A DNA stretch of 64,000 nucleotides from an uncultured Alphaproteobacteria bacterium (GTDB lineage: Bacteria; Pseudomonadota; Alphaproteobacteria; HIMB59; GCA-002718135). The notes under the pieces were generated by a model. The model did no database searches. It saw only the letters and a program-made list of their open reading frames with translations, and was not told where the DNA came from. How positions within the stretch are numbered: position 1 is the first letter of the stretch; every line of letters begins with the position of its first letter. Positions 24,830 to 32,893 of the stretch are shown here, one piece after another. The DNA lies in assembly GCA_902601455.1 (NCBI GenBank), contig CACKNC010000005.1, positions 19,908 to 83,907 of the forward strand. Reading direction: 5' to 3'. The position numbers and the translations under genes are program-made.

Positions 24830-26208
24830 TTATTTTGAGACCAAAGACCCTCTGTTTGAAGTTGATCAATAGTATTTGAAATAGCCTGATATAACTTTTC
24901 AGTTAGTTCATCTATTTGACTTCTATTAATGATTAAAGCAGGAGAAAGAACACATATATGATATAATGGTCTGATTATAAGCCCCAACTTTATAGACTCT
25001 TCATCAATTCTTGAACCAATAGCTTTATCTAAAACTAATGCTTCTTTGCTATCTTTATTTATGACACATTCAATACCGGCCATCATTCCCTTGCCTCTGA
25101 TATCTCCCACAATTGGAAGTTCATAAAGTTTATTTAATTTTTCAAAAAAATAAGGCTCAATTTCACGAACATGTTCTAAAATTTTGTCTCTTTTAAGTAT
25201 TTCTATATTTTTTAATGCAGCAGCACAGCATGCAGGGTGACCAGAGTAGGTATATCCATGAAAAAATAATGATGAATCATTTTTTAAATCAGCTATTAAT
25301 TTATTTGAAAATAAAACTGCTCCCAAAGGTAAATAACCTGAGGTAATTCCTTTAGCGCAAGTAATAATATCTGGCACAACTCCAAAAATTTCTTCTGAAG
25401 AAAAAAAATGTCCAAGTCGGCCAAATCCAGTTACTACTTCATCAGCAATAAATATAATTTCATTTTTTTTACATATATCATAAATTTTTTTAAAATATCC
25501 TTCTGGAGGAACTATGCAACCTCCTGAAGCTAAAATAGGTTCAGCGATAAACGCGGCTACATTTTCAGCACCCAATTCATCAATTTTGTCTTCAAATTCT
25601 TTTACAAGATCTCTACAAAACTCATCAATTGTTTGTTCTTTTTTTCTTCTATATGGAAGAGGGGAGCTTAGATGATGAATAAAGTTTTTTTCAAAATCAA
25701 AATTATTTTTTTCTCTATCTTTTCCAGTTATGGAACCTGTTAAGTATGTACTACCATGATAAGCTTTATCTCTTGTAATTATATGTTTTTTATTAGGTCT
25801 GCCTAAGATGTTATTATAAAACATAACAAATCTTAAAGCTGTTTCATTTGCTGTCGATCCATCAGAGGTAAAAAATACTGTGTTTAAGTCACCCGGAGAA
25901 AGATCAGCCAATACTGATGCTAATTCTGCAGATACTTCTGTTGATTCGGAAAATGGACTGCAATAATCCATTTTTTCAATTTGATTTTTTATTGCCTCAC
26001 CAATTTCTTTATTACCATGACCGATGTTATTACACCACATTCCTCCTGGGCCATCGATGTACTTATTGCCGTTCTCATCATATAAATAAATATTATCAGA
26101 TTTAGTTATTAACTTTCTATTATATGTACCTCTGCTATTAAAATCTTCATATGGATGAAGTACTAGTTTGTCCTTTTCAAAAATTTCAGAGATATAATCA
26201 TTTTTCAT
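24826..26208 (-). CDS. Class III (omega-amino acid:pyruvate type) aminotransferase
   Basis: The 460-residue fold-type I PLP enzyme has Lys286 (TCAKGITSGY) as the Schiff-base residue, Asp256 (ADEVVTGFGR) under the PLP nitrogen, GDGST-like SDGSTANETA (115-124) for phosphate binding and GMWCNNIGHG near the N-terminus. It is of the taurine/omega-amino acid:pyruvate transaminase kind. It heads a four-gene operon, with a palindrome related to the BetI-like sites 24-41 bases upstream of its ATG. Possible substrates are an aminoalkyl compound such as taurine, beta-alanine or 2-aminoethylphosphonate. Confidence 0.8.
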   Translation of the reverse strand: MKNDYISEIFEKDKLVLHPYEDFNSRGTYNRKLITKSDNIYLYDENGNKYIDGPGGMWCNNIGHGNKEIGEAIKNQIEKMDYCSPFSESTEVSAELASVLADLSPGDLNTVFFTSDGSTANETALRFVMFYNNILGRPNKKHIITRDKAYHGSTYLTGSITGKDREKNNFDFEKNFIHHLSSPLPYRRKKEQTIDEFCRDLVKEFEDKIDELGAENVAAFIAEPILASGGCIVPPEGYFKKIYDICKKNEIIFIADEVVTGFGRLGHFFSSEEIFGVVPDIITCAKGITSGYLPLGAVLFSNKLIADLKNDSSLFFHGYTYSGHPACCAAALKNIEILKRDKILEHVREIEPYFFEKLNKLYELPIVGDIRGKGMMAGIECVINKDSKEALVLDKAIGSRIDEESIKLGLIIRPLYHICVLSPALIINRSQIDELTEKLYQAISNTIDQLQTEGLWSQNK

Positions 26209-26231
26209 ATAAGTTTTACATTATCATTCGC

Positions 26232-26249
26232 TGAATAAGCATTCAATGA
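26232..26249. promoter_or_regulatory. BetI/TetR-type palindromic operator, site 1
   Basis: TGAATAAGCATTCA with flanks (CTGAATAAGCATTCAA) is the reverse complement of TTGAATGCTTATTCAG, identical in 15 of 16 positions to the site at 45462. It lies upstream of the class III aminotransferase operon in the 56-base gap after the CaiD-like gene. Function is inferred from recurrence next to co-located catabolic operons and a BetI-like regulator gene. Confidence 0.6.
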
Positions 26250-26264
26250 AAATTAATTATTTTA

Positions 26265-27041
26265 TTACTTATCTTGCCATTTAGGGTCAGTTTTTTTTAT
26301 AAAAGAAGATGCGCCTTCTTTTAAATCCTGACTTCCATAGACTTTTTTAACAGTTTCTAAAGATCTTAATATTCTAAAAGAAGTAATTTCTTTTTCATTT
26401 TCTGTCTCACGTAAAACTTCCTTTATTGATGAATAGATTAAGTTAGGACCATTTGAAATTTTTTCAGCTACTTCCCATGCCCTTTTTAGTAAATCCTTTT
26501 TATTGACTACTTCATTTACTAAGCCCCAATGTTTAGCTTCTTTAGTGTTCATCCACCTTCCAGTCATTAAAAACTCAACAGCTACATGATAAGGAATTCT
26601 CCTTCTTAATTTTATTGTAGCTGCATCTGCAACTACCCCTACATTAATTTCTGGTAAAGCAAATGTTGCATGTTCGGATGCTATAATAATATCTGCTGAA
26701 ATCATTATTTCAAAACCACCACCACAAGCGATACCATTTATGGCAGCAATAATAGGTTTGTTCATATTTGGTAATTCTTGCAAACCACCAAATCCTCCAA
26801 CGCCATAATCAGCATCTGCTGCTTCTCCTTCGTTAACAGCTTTTAGATCCCATCCTGCTGAAAAAAATTTTTCTCCACCACCAGTAATAATAGCTACTTT
26901 AAGATTAGGGTTATCTCTAAAATCAGAGAATATATTGCCTAAAATTATGCTTGTTTTAGCATCAATAGCATTAGCTTTTGGTCTATCAATTGTAACTTCA
27001 AGAATCGAGTTTACAATTTTAGTTTTGATTGGCTCACTCAT
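26265..27041 (-). CDS. caiD: Crotonase-family enzyme, carnitinyl-CoA dehydratase (CaiD)-like
   Basis: The 258-residue protein aligns without gaps to remembered E. coli CaiD over much of its length: ILEVTIDRPKANAIDAKTS, VAIITGGGEKFFSAGWDLKA and a DADYG/GGFGGL region. Oxyanion-hole segments are SAGWDL (61-66) and CGGGFE (106-111); Glu111 and Glu131 occupy the crotonase acid/base positions. It would interconvert crotonobetainyl-CoA and L-carnitinyl-CoA. It overlaps the acyl-CoA synthetase gene by 4 bases at the end of a six-gene operon. General enoyl-CoA hydratase activity is an alternative. Confidence 0.8.
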   Translation of the reverse strand: MSEPIKTKIVNSILEVTIDRPKANAIDAKTSIILGNIFSDFRDNPNLKVAIITGGGEKFFSAGWDLKAVNEGEAADADYGVGGFGGLQELPNMNKPIIAAINGIACGGGFEIMISADIIIASEHATFALPEINVGVVADAATIKLRRRIPYHVAVEFLMTGRWMNTKEAKHWGLVNEVVNKKDLLKRAWEVAEKISNGPNLIYSSIKEVLRETENEKEITSFRILRSLETVKKVYGSQDLKEGASSFIKKTDPKWQDK

Positions 27042-29092
27042 AATTCTTCAAAATAGTGTATTAGTGCATCTACTGCAAACACACCTTTATTTTTTTTACA
27101 AACTATTAGTGGATTAATTTCTATTTCATGCAATTTATTAATATTTTTTTCAGCAAATTTAGATAATGAAAGGATTGTTTTAATTAAACTATCTATATCT
27201 GCTCTATCTTGATTTCTGTATCCAAATAATATCTTACCTATTTTCATATTTTTTAGTTCATTCTGAATATCTTTTTTAGTTAATGGCAATAATAATGTTT
27301 TGGTTTCTCTAATAAGCTCTGTGTAAATTCCTCCAGCACCAATGACTATTACAGGACCAAATTCGTCATCAATTTTAATTCCGATTAAAATTTCTACTAG
27401 TGAATCTTTGACCATTTTCTCTAATAAAATTTGATTTTTAAATGTTTTTGTTTTGGAAATTAATTCATTAAAATTTTTAATATTAGTTTTAACACCATTA
27501 TGCTCAGATTTATGAAAAATCATGTTTGAGTGAATTTTAGCAACTAATGGATATCCAATTTTAGCACTATCTTTTTTTAATTTAATTTTATCTGAAATTA
27601 TTCCCTTAGGAATTCTAATTCCAATTTTTTTTAGAATTTTTTTTGATTCAAATTCAGAGTAAGTTTTAATATTTTTATTTTGCCTCTTTACTTTATAGTT
27701 TTTTACCGCAGACTCGTTCTTCCAAATACTTCCGATTTCTATAGCTTTTTTAATTGTGAATAGAGCTTCTTTCATTCCTTGAAGAGGTGAAATGCCATTA
27801 TTAATACATTTATCTCTAATGTGTTTTGGCATTGTGTCTGATAATGATGAAATGAGGCTTCCATTTTTATATTTTTTTGCAACTTTTATAAATTTGTTAA
27901 CTATTGCATCCCACTCATCAGTATCACATTTTTCCATATTTGGAAAATCAAGCATTAAGCTTATTGAGCTAAAATTATTTTTAAAAAAAATTTTGAATGT
28001 TTTTTCAATATCATCAGGATCATTCCAATTGTATGTTTGCATATCGAAAGGATTAGAAACTATTACGCCGGGATGATTTACTTTTTTAAGATCATTTTTA
28101 ATTTGTGGCTTAATTTTTCCAAATTTTAAATTTAAAGTTTCAGCAGCATCTCCTAGCATTGCCATATCTCCACCCGATGGACCCATAATTGATATTTGAT
28201 CATTTGAGATAACCCCATGAGTATGAAAATATTTAAGTAATTCTGTAAGTTCAGACAAAGTTTCACATCTGGCAACTCCCATTCTTTTAAATAATGCATC
28301 ATAAATGTTTTCTTTGCCACTTAATGAACCTGTGTGAGTTAAAATTGTCTTGGATGCAACTTTAGATCTGCCAACTTTTACTATTGCAATTGGGATTTTT
28401 TTTTCTTTAGAAATTTTTAAAACTCTAATTAGTTTATTAATACTAGTGAAACCCTCAGCATATATACCTATTGCAGTAACTCTTTTATCTTTAAGAGCAT
28501 ATTCAATTGTATCTTCAATGCCTATTTTAGCCTGATTGCCCAATGATATGATGTATCCTATTGGAAGAGATCTGTGATTAAAGCTAATGGTGTTTCCAAT
28601 TGTGCCACTTTGACAAATAATAGCTACACCTTTTTTTGTTTGATTCCCCGCAACTTGATCTGACCATACTGAAACTCTATCGAAGTAATTAATAAATCCA
28701 TAACAATTAGGACCTAAAAAAGGAGTTTTTCCAGAATTATCAATTAATTTTTTTGTTTTTTCTTTGCCTTCTGAAGTATTTAATTCTGAAAATCTTGAAG
28801 CTAAGCATACCGCTCCTCCAGCACCAATATCAGAAACATCTTTCATTAATTTAATTGTTAAATCATTTGAAACTGCAATATAAACACAATCAGGAATTGA
28901 TGGTAAGTCAGCTAAACTTTTATAATATTTCTTTTTTTTTGTAGTACTTCTTTTAGGGTTTATGTGCCAAATTTTTCCTTTAAAGCCAATCTTTATATTT
29001 TCATCATAAACAAAATCAGCCCAGTAACCACCAATTATTGCAAGTTTTGTTGGTCTAAATAATTTATTTAAGTTCACAAAATTAAGCCCCAA
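27038..29092 (-). CDS. NDP-forming acyl-CoA synthetase family protein (fused alpha-beta)
   Basis: The 684-residue protein has an N-terminal CoA-binding Rossmann domain (KLAIIGGYWAD), succinyl-CoA-synthetase-like middle domains with LGPNCYGFIN (126-135) and CQSGTIGN (160-167), His253 in THTGSLSG as candidate phosphohistidine, and a C-terminal ATP-grasp domain (about 470-684). Such proteins make acyl-CoA from acid, CoA and ATP with release of ADP. Between an acyl-CoA dehydrogenase (11-base overlap) and a CaiD-like hydratase (4-base overlap), it probably activates a betaine-type acid such as crotonobetaine, gamma-butyrobetaine or carnitine. Confidence 0.8.
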   Translation of the reverse strand: MGLNFVNLNKLFRPTKLAIIGGYWADFVYDENIKIGFKGKIWHINPKRSTTKKKKYYKSLADLPSIPDCVYIAVSNDLTIKLMKDVSDIGAGGAVCLASRFSELNTSEGKEKTKKLIDNSGKTPFLGPNCYGFINYFDRVSVWSDQVAGNQTKKGVAIICQSGTIGNTISFNHRSLPIGYIISLGNQAKIGIEDTIEYALKDKRVTAIGIYAEGFTSINKLIRVLKISKEKKIPIAIVKVGRSKVASKTILTHTGSLSGKENIYDALFKRMGVARCETLSELTELLKYFHTHGVISNDQISIMGPSGGDMAMLGDAAETLNLKFGKIKPQIKNDLKKVNHPGVIVSNPFDMQTYNWNDPDDIEKTFKIFFKNNFSSISLMLDFPNMEKCDTDEWDAIVNKFIKVAKKYKNGSLISSLSDTMPKHIRDKCINNGISPLQGMKEALFTIKKAIEIGSIWKNESAVKNYKVKRQNKNIKTYSEFESKKILKKIGIRIPKGIISDKIKLKKDSAKIGYPLVAKIHSNMIFHKSEHNGVKTNIKNFNELISKTKTFKNQILLEKMVKDSLVEILIGIKIDDEFGPVIVIGAGGIYTELIRETKTLLLPLTKKDIQNELKNMKIGKILFGYRNQDRADIDSLIKTILSLSKFAEKNINKLHEIEINPLIVCKKNKGVFAVDALIHYFEEL

Positions 29093-30233
29093 GAGGTCTT
29101 AATAAAGATCTTGAGATGATATGCCTTTGGATCTCACTTGTTCCCTCCCAGATTCTTTCTATTCGGGCATCACGCCAGATTCTTTCTAATGGTATATCAG
29201 CCATTAAACCCATTCCGCCACATATCTGGATTGCTTCATCTGATACTTTACCAAGCATTTCAGTGCAAAATAATTTTGTCATTGCAGCATCTTGGGATGA
29301 AAGAGTTTTTTGATCAATCTTCCATGCTGATTCAAGTAACATTAGGTTTGCAGCTTTAATATTTGTAGCCATATCTGCTAATTTAAATGAAACACCTTGA
29401 AATTTTCCTATTACTTTTCCAAATTGTTTTCTATTAGCTGACCAGTCAAGTGCAATATCAAATGCTCTTTCTGCTCTTGATACAGAAGTTGCTGCTACTG
29501 TTAATCTAGTTGCTTCTAACCAAACATTCATCAATTCAAAACCTTTGTCTTTTTCACCTAAAATATTTTTCCCAGGTATTCTGCAGTCATTAAAATTGAT
29601 AACATTATTTACATATCCTCTATGAGAAACACAGTCGTAACCCTTAGCTACTTCAACACCTTTTTGATGAAGGTCCACCAAGAAGCATGATAATAAATTT
29701 CTTCCATGCTCATCTGTTCCAGTTGAGGCGAATAAAACTACAAAGTCTGAAATATGAGCATTTGAAATAAAATGTTTGGTTCCATTGATTATCCAATCAT
29801 CACCATCTTTTTTTGCATTTGTTTTCATTCCTCTAAGATCGGAACCAGCCTCAGGCTCAGTCATCGCAATACAATCTTTTCTTTCGCCGGTAATGGCAGG
29901 TTTTAAGTATTGATCAATTAATTCCCCTTCACAGGCCATTAAGATATTTTGTGGACGCCATGCAATTTCAGCTAACGCAAGGGATGCAAAACCTAAATGT
30001 TTTTCAACTAAAGTTAAATCAAAAGCATTTAAACCACTTCCGCCGTATTCAACTGGCATATTGCATGCATATAAACCGGCATCAATGCTTTTTTTCTTAA
30101 TTTCATCATATAATTCTCTAGGAAGATTATTTGTTTTTTCTAAAAGCTCTTCATGTTGTAGTAGTTCTGTTTTAACAAAAGCTTTAGTTGTATTTATTAA
30201 AAGATTTTGTTCTTCTGTAAGATTAAATTCCAT
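29082..30233 (-). CDS. Acyl-CoA dehydrogenase (CaiA-like position)
   Basis: The 383-residue flavoprotein has AMTEPEAGSD (about 127-136) and the C-terminal WEGTSEIQR with Glu363 as candidate catalytic base; CGGMGLM and WRDARIERIW are typical of the family. In an operon with NDP-forming CoA ligase and CaiD-like hydratase it may oxidise gamma-butyrobetainyl-CoA to crotonobetainyl-CoA, the reverse of E. coli CaiA, in an aerobic catabolic route. The start lies 1 base after the GcvT/DmdA-like stop. Function on a branched or short acyl-CoA is an alternative. Confidence 0.85.
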   Translation of the reverse strand: MEFNLTEEQNLLINTTKAFVKTELLQHEELLEKTNNLPRELYDEIKKKSIDAGLYACNMPVEYGGSGLNAFDLTLVEKHLGFASLALAEIAWRPQNILMACEGELIDQYLKPAITGERKDCIAMTEPEAGSDLRGMKTNAKKDGDDWIINGTKHFISNAHISDFVVLFASTGTDEHGRNLLSCFLVDLHQKGVEVAKGYDCVSHRGYVNNVINFNDCRIPGKNILGEKDKGFELMNVWLEATRLTVAATSVSRAERAFDIALDWSANRKQFGKVIGKFQGVSFKLADMATNIKAANLMLLESAWKIDQKTLSSQDAAMTKLFCTEMLGKVSDEAIQICGGMGLMADIPLERIWRDARIERIWEGTSEIQRHIISRSLLRPLGA

Positions 30234-30234
30234 T

Positions 30235-31422
30235 TTATATATCAGCAGGTACCTTATGCCGTCTTGGCGGATTAAAAAACTGTTTTTTCACAACTAAACA
30301 TTCAGCCCATATTTTTTTATACTCCAATTCTTCAGGATGATATATTTCAGCAAAAACTTTTGATCCAATTTTCATATGGTCTTTATCAACATAACCAAAA
30401 GCAATATTTGATTTTAAGCTTGGTGACCACATACCAGCTGTCACAATACCAATTTCTTTTTTATTTTTATCATACAAAACTGAACCAATAGCAGGTTTGT
30501 CACCTTGAATATCTAGCCCAACTAATTTTTTAGTTAAAGATTTGTTTTTCAAATTAATAAGAGATTTTTTTCCTGTAAAATAGTTTTTATTTAAATCAAC
30601 TAGCCATCCCATACCTAGTTCAAACGGAGTCCTCATTCTATTTGGTCGTAATGCTTGTTCTGCAGACATAAAATCTGCATTTGGCTGAATAAAACCTGCC
30701 TCAATTCTAACCATTTCTAGCGCGTTCATACCTGCAGGTAAAACCTTATAGTCTCTATTAAATTTGAATAGTGAGTCCCAAACATTTAACGCATCTTGAG
30801 GGTTACACCAGATTTCGTAGCCCAAATCTCCAGAAAATCCAGTTCTAGATATAGTAACATTTGAGCCATTAAGGTCAAAACTATCAAAGAAAAATGGCTT
30901 TAGGTGTTCTATGTTCTTAACATTTAATAAATGTAAAATTTTACAAGAGAGAGGTCCTTGAAATGCTAAAGCAGCAATAGAGTCACTGACATCGTTCACT
31001 TCTGCATCAAAACCAATAGCTGTATCGCAAAACCAATTCAAATTTCTTTCTGCACAAAATATTCGCAAATGATTTGTATTAAAACAAAAAACAGTACCAT
31101 CATCGATAACATTTCCATCTTCATTGCACCAAATAATATACATCACTTGATTAGGTTTAATTTGTGTTACATCTCGTGTGACTAATTTATCTACAAATTT
31201 TATAGCGTCTTTTCCTTTGATATCATATTTATGCATTGGTGTTATATCTAAAACCCCCGCTGTATTTCGCATTGAGGTGTACTCTAGTTCTGTATTAGAA
31301 TACTCTCTTGCAATTTTATATCCAGCCCAACGATACCAATCATTATTATAACAAGCTTCAAAAGTTCTTTTATGAAAAGGTGTTTCCAGAAGAGGTTTTG
31401 TAAATGAAAGTGTATTATCCAT
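30235..31422 (-). CDS. GcvT/DmdA-like aminomethyltransferase-family protein (tetrahydrofolate-dependent demethylase candidate)
   Basis: The 395-residue protein has GcvT-family features: MRNTAGVLDITPMHKYDIKG (51-70), the folate-facing DD at 107-108 (VIDDGTV), RTGFSGDLGYEIWC in place of TGYTGExGxE, and PFELGMGWLV. The C-terminal region, with YDKNKKEIG and WSPSLKSNIAFGYV, resembles DmdA more than the glycine-cleavage T protein. No gcvH or gcvP is nearby. It follows two FAD flavoproteins and overlaps the second by 8 bases, suggesting transfer of a methyl or methylene group from an onium compound to tetrahydrofolate. The substrate is unknown. Confidence 0.75.
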   Translation of the reverse strand: MDNTLSFTKPLLETPFHKRTFEACYNNDWYRWAGYKIAREYSNTELEYTSMRNTAGVLDITPMHKYDIKGKDAIKFVDKLVTRDVTQIKPNQVMYIIWCNEDGNVIDDGTVFCFNTNHLRIFCAERNLNWFCDTAIGFDAEVNDVSDSIAALAFQGPLSCKILHLLNVKNIEHLKPFFFDSFDLNGSNVTISRTGFSGDLGYEIWCNPQDALNVWDSLFKFNRDYKVLPAGMNALEMVRIEAGFIQPNADFMSAEQALRPNRMRTPFELGMGWLVDLNKNYFTGKKSLINLKNKSLTKKLVGLDIQGDKPAIGSVLYDKNKKEIGIVTAGMWSPSLKSNIAFGYVDKDHMKIGSKVFAEIYHPEELEYKKIWAECLVVKKQFFNPPRRHKVPADI

Positions 31423-32893
31423 TACCTTTATCCTTTAATAATTGTTTTGCAGCATTAACTCCATTAATACCAGTAATACCGCCTCCAGGATGGGTACCTG
31501 CACTACATAGATATAAGCCATTAATTGGGGTAGAATATTGAGAAGAGCCATAAAATGGACGCATCATTAAAAGTTGATCAATCTCCAAATCTCCATGACT
31601 CCAGTGACCACCATTAATATTATATTTACTTTCAATATCATTTGGAGTTTCAATTAATGAAGATAGAATTTGATTTTCTTCAATAAATTTATCTAAAATT
31701 AATTTAATATTTTTTAATATTTGCTCTTTATCATGTGAAGATTTTTTTAAATAAGGTATGAAGTAGACATTAGCAGATATTTTATTTTTATTTATATAAA
31801 ATTCCAAACAAGGATTTGATGTTAATTTATTATATTTATTGGCATTAAAAGCATGTTCTATATATTTTATATTTGGAGCATAAACAAATTTACCTGATAA
31901 ATATTTTGATTCTAAATTTTTAATTTTGATATCATTTTTAAATTCAATATTGACTTTAGCTACTGTACCTCTGGAGCGATAATTATTTGTTCTTCTTATA
32001 AAGTCTGTATCTAAATTAGAAGCTCCAACTAATTCCAAATAAGTAGTTTTAGGGTCTGAATTTGAGATTATCGCAGACGTTTCAATTTGCTCTCCCGTAT
32101 TAAGCAAAACTGAATTAACACTTTGGTTTGAAATATTAATTTTTTCTACTTTTTTATTTGTTTGAATCTCAACATTATTTTTTTTACAAATATCCTCAAT
32201 AGATTTTAAGAATGAGTTTGTATTAAATTTATTAATTCTAAAGAATGAGTTGTTAGTAGCTTGATTGTACAATAGATTTAATATTGATCCAGGGGATCTT
32301 GCACCAAGATTTGTTCCAATTACAGCCTCATTAGATATTAATCCCTTTAAACAATCACTTTCAATATTGTCCTCTAAGTCATCCGCAATATTTAAACCAA
32401 TTACGCGTAATAATTCTCGCATGTTTTTTTTACCAAGAAGTCTGACTTTAAAACCCATTGTAAATAATTGCCAAATATCAGATCTGGAACCTGATTTGAC
32501 TCTTGGTGGTTTTTTAAACATAAATGATCTTAAGGTTCTTGCAAATAAATCATATTTATTAATTAAGTTAATAAAACTTTTTTGATCAGAGTCACTTGCA
32601 CTTGTTTGTAAAAATTGAACATTTTTACTTCCATTTATTTGGAGCACAGTATGATTTAAATCTTCCGACAAAGCGGACACAAAATTATCACTTGTATTTT
32701 TTTCAACAGTAATATTTAATTCTTTTAAAACTTCTTGGGAGATATTGCTTAAGTATTCAGAATAATTAGCAAGGCCACCTAATTTTTCATTCTTTTCTAT
32801 TACTAAAACTTTATTTCCATTTTTTGATAAAACACAGGCAGCAACTAAACCATTATGCCCTCCACCAATAATTATGACATCAAATTTTTTCAT
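31415..32893 (-). CDS. FAD-dependent amine-oxidase/phytoene-desaturase-like protein (PYROXD2 type), second copy
   Basis: The 492-residue protein opens with a dinucleotide-binding motif IIIGGGHNGLVAACVLSKNG and ends with STPINGLYLCSAGTHPGGGITGINGVNA, where HPGGG is shared by the PYROXD2/CrtI-like group. It overlaps the larger paralogue gene by 4 bases and the GcvT/DmdA-like gene by 8 bases. The pair is not next to any carotenoid gene, so phytoene is an unlikely substrate. The tandem paralogues may form a heteromeric oxidoreductase with the downstream folate-dependent protein. Confidence 0.75.
   Translation of the reverse strand: MKKFDVIIIGGGHNGLVAACVLSKNGNKVLVIEKNEKLGGLANYSEYLSNISQEVLKELNITVEKNTSDNFVSALSEDLNHTVLQINGSKNVQFLQTSASDSDQKSFINLINKYDLFARTLRSFMFKKPPRVKSGSRSDIWQLFTMGFKVRLLGKKNMRELLRVIGLNIADDLEDNIESDCLKGLISNEAVIGTNLGARSPGSILNLLYNQATNNSFFRINKFNTNSFLKSIEDICKKNNVEIQTNKKVEKINISNQSVNSVLLNTGEQIETSAIISNSDPKTTYLELVGASNLDTDFIRRTNNYRSRGTVAKVNIEFKNDIKIKNLESKYLSGKFVYAPNIKYIEHAFNANKYNKLTSNPCLEFYINKNKISANVYFIPYLKKSSHDKEQILKNIKLILDKFIEENQILSSLIETPNDIESKYNINGGHWSHGDLEIDQLLMMRPFYGSSQYSTPINGLYLCSAGTHPGGGITGINGVNAAKQLLKDKGNG

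Noticed and set aside
26226-26236. ATTCGCTGAAT inverted repeat next to operator site 1
   Set aside because: Only 4-base arms, overlapping the better palindrome at 26232; not counted as a separate site.
30235-31422. Glycine-cleavage T protein
   Set aside because: No gcvH or gcvP nearby, and the C-terminal half is closer to DmdA-type sequences; annotated as GcvT/DmdA-like instead.
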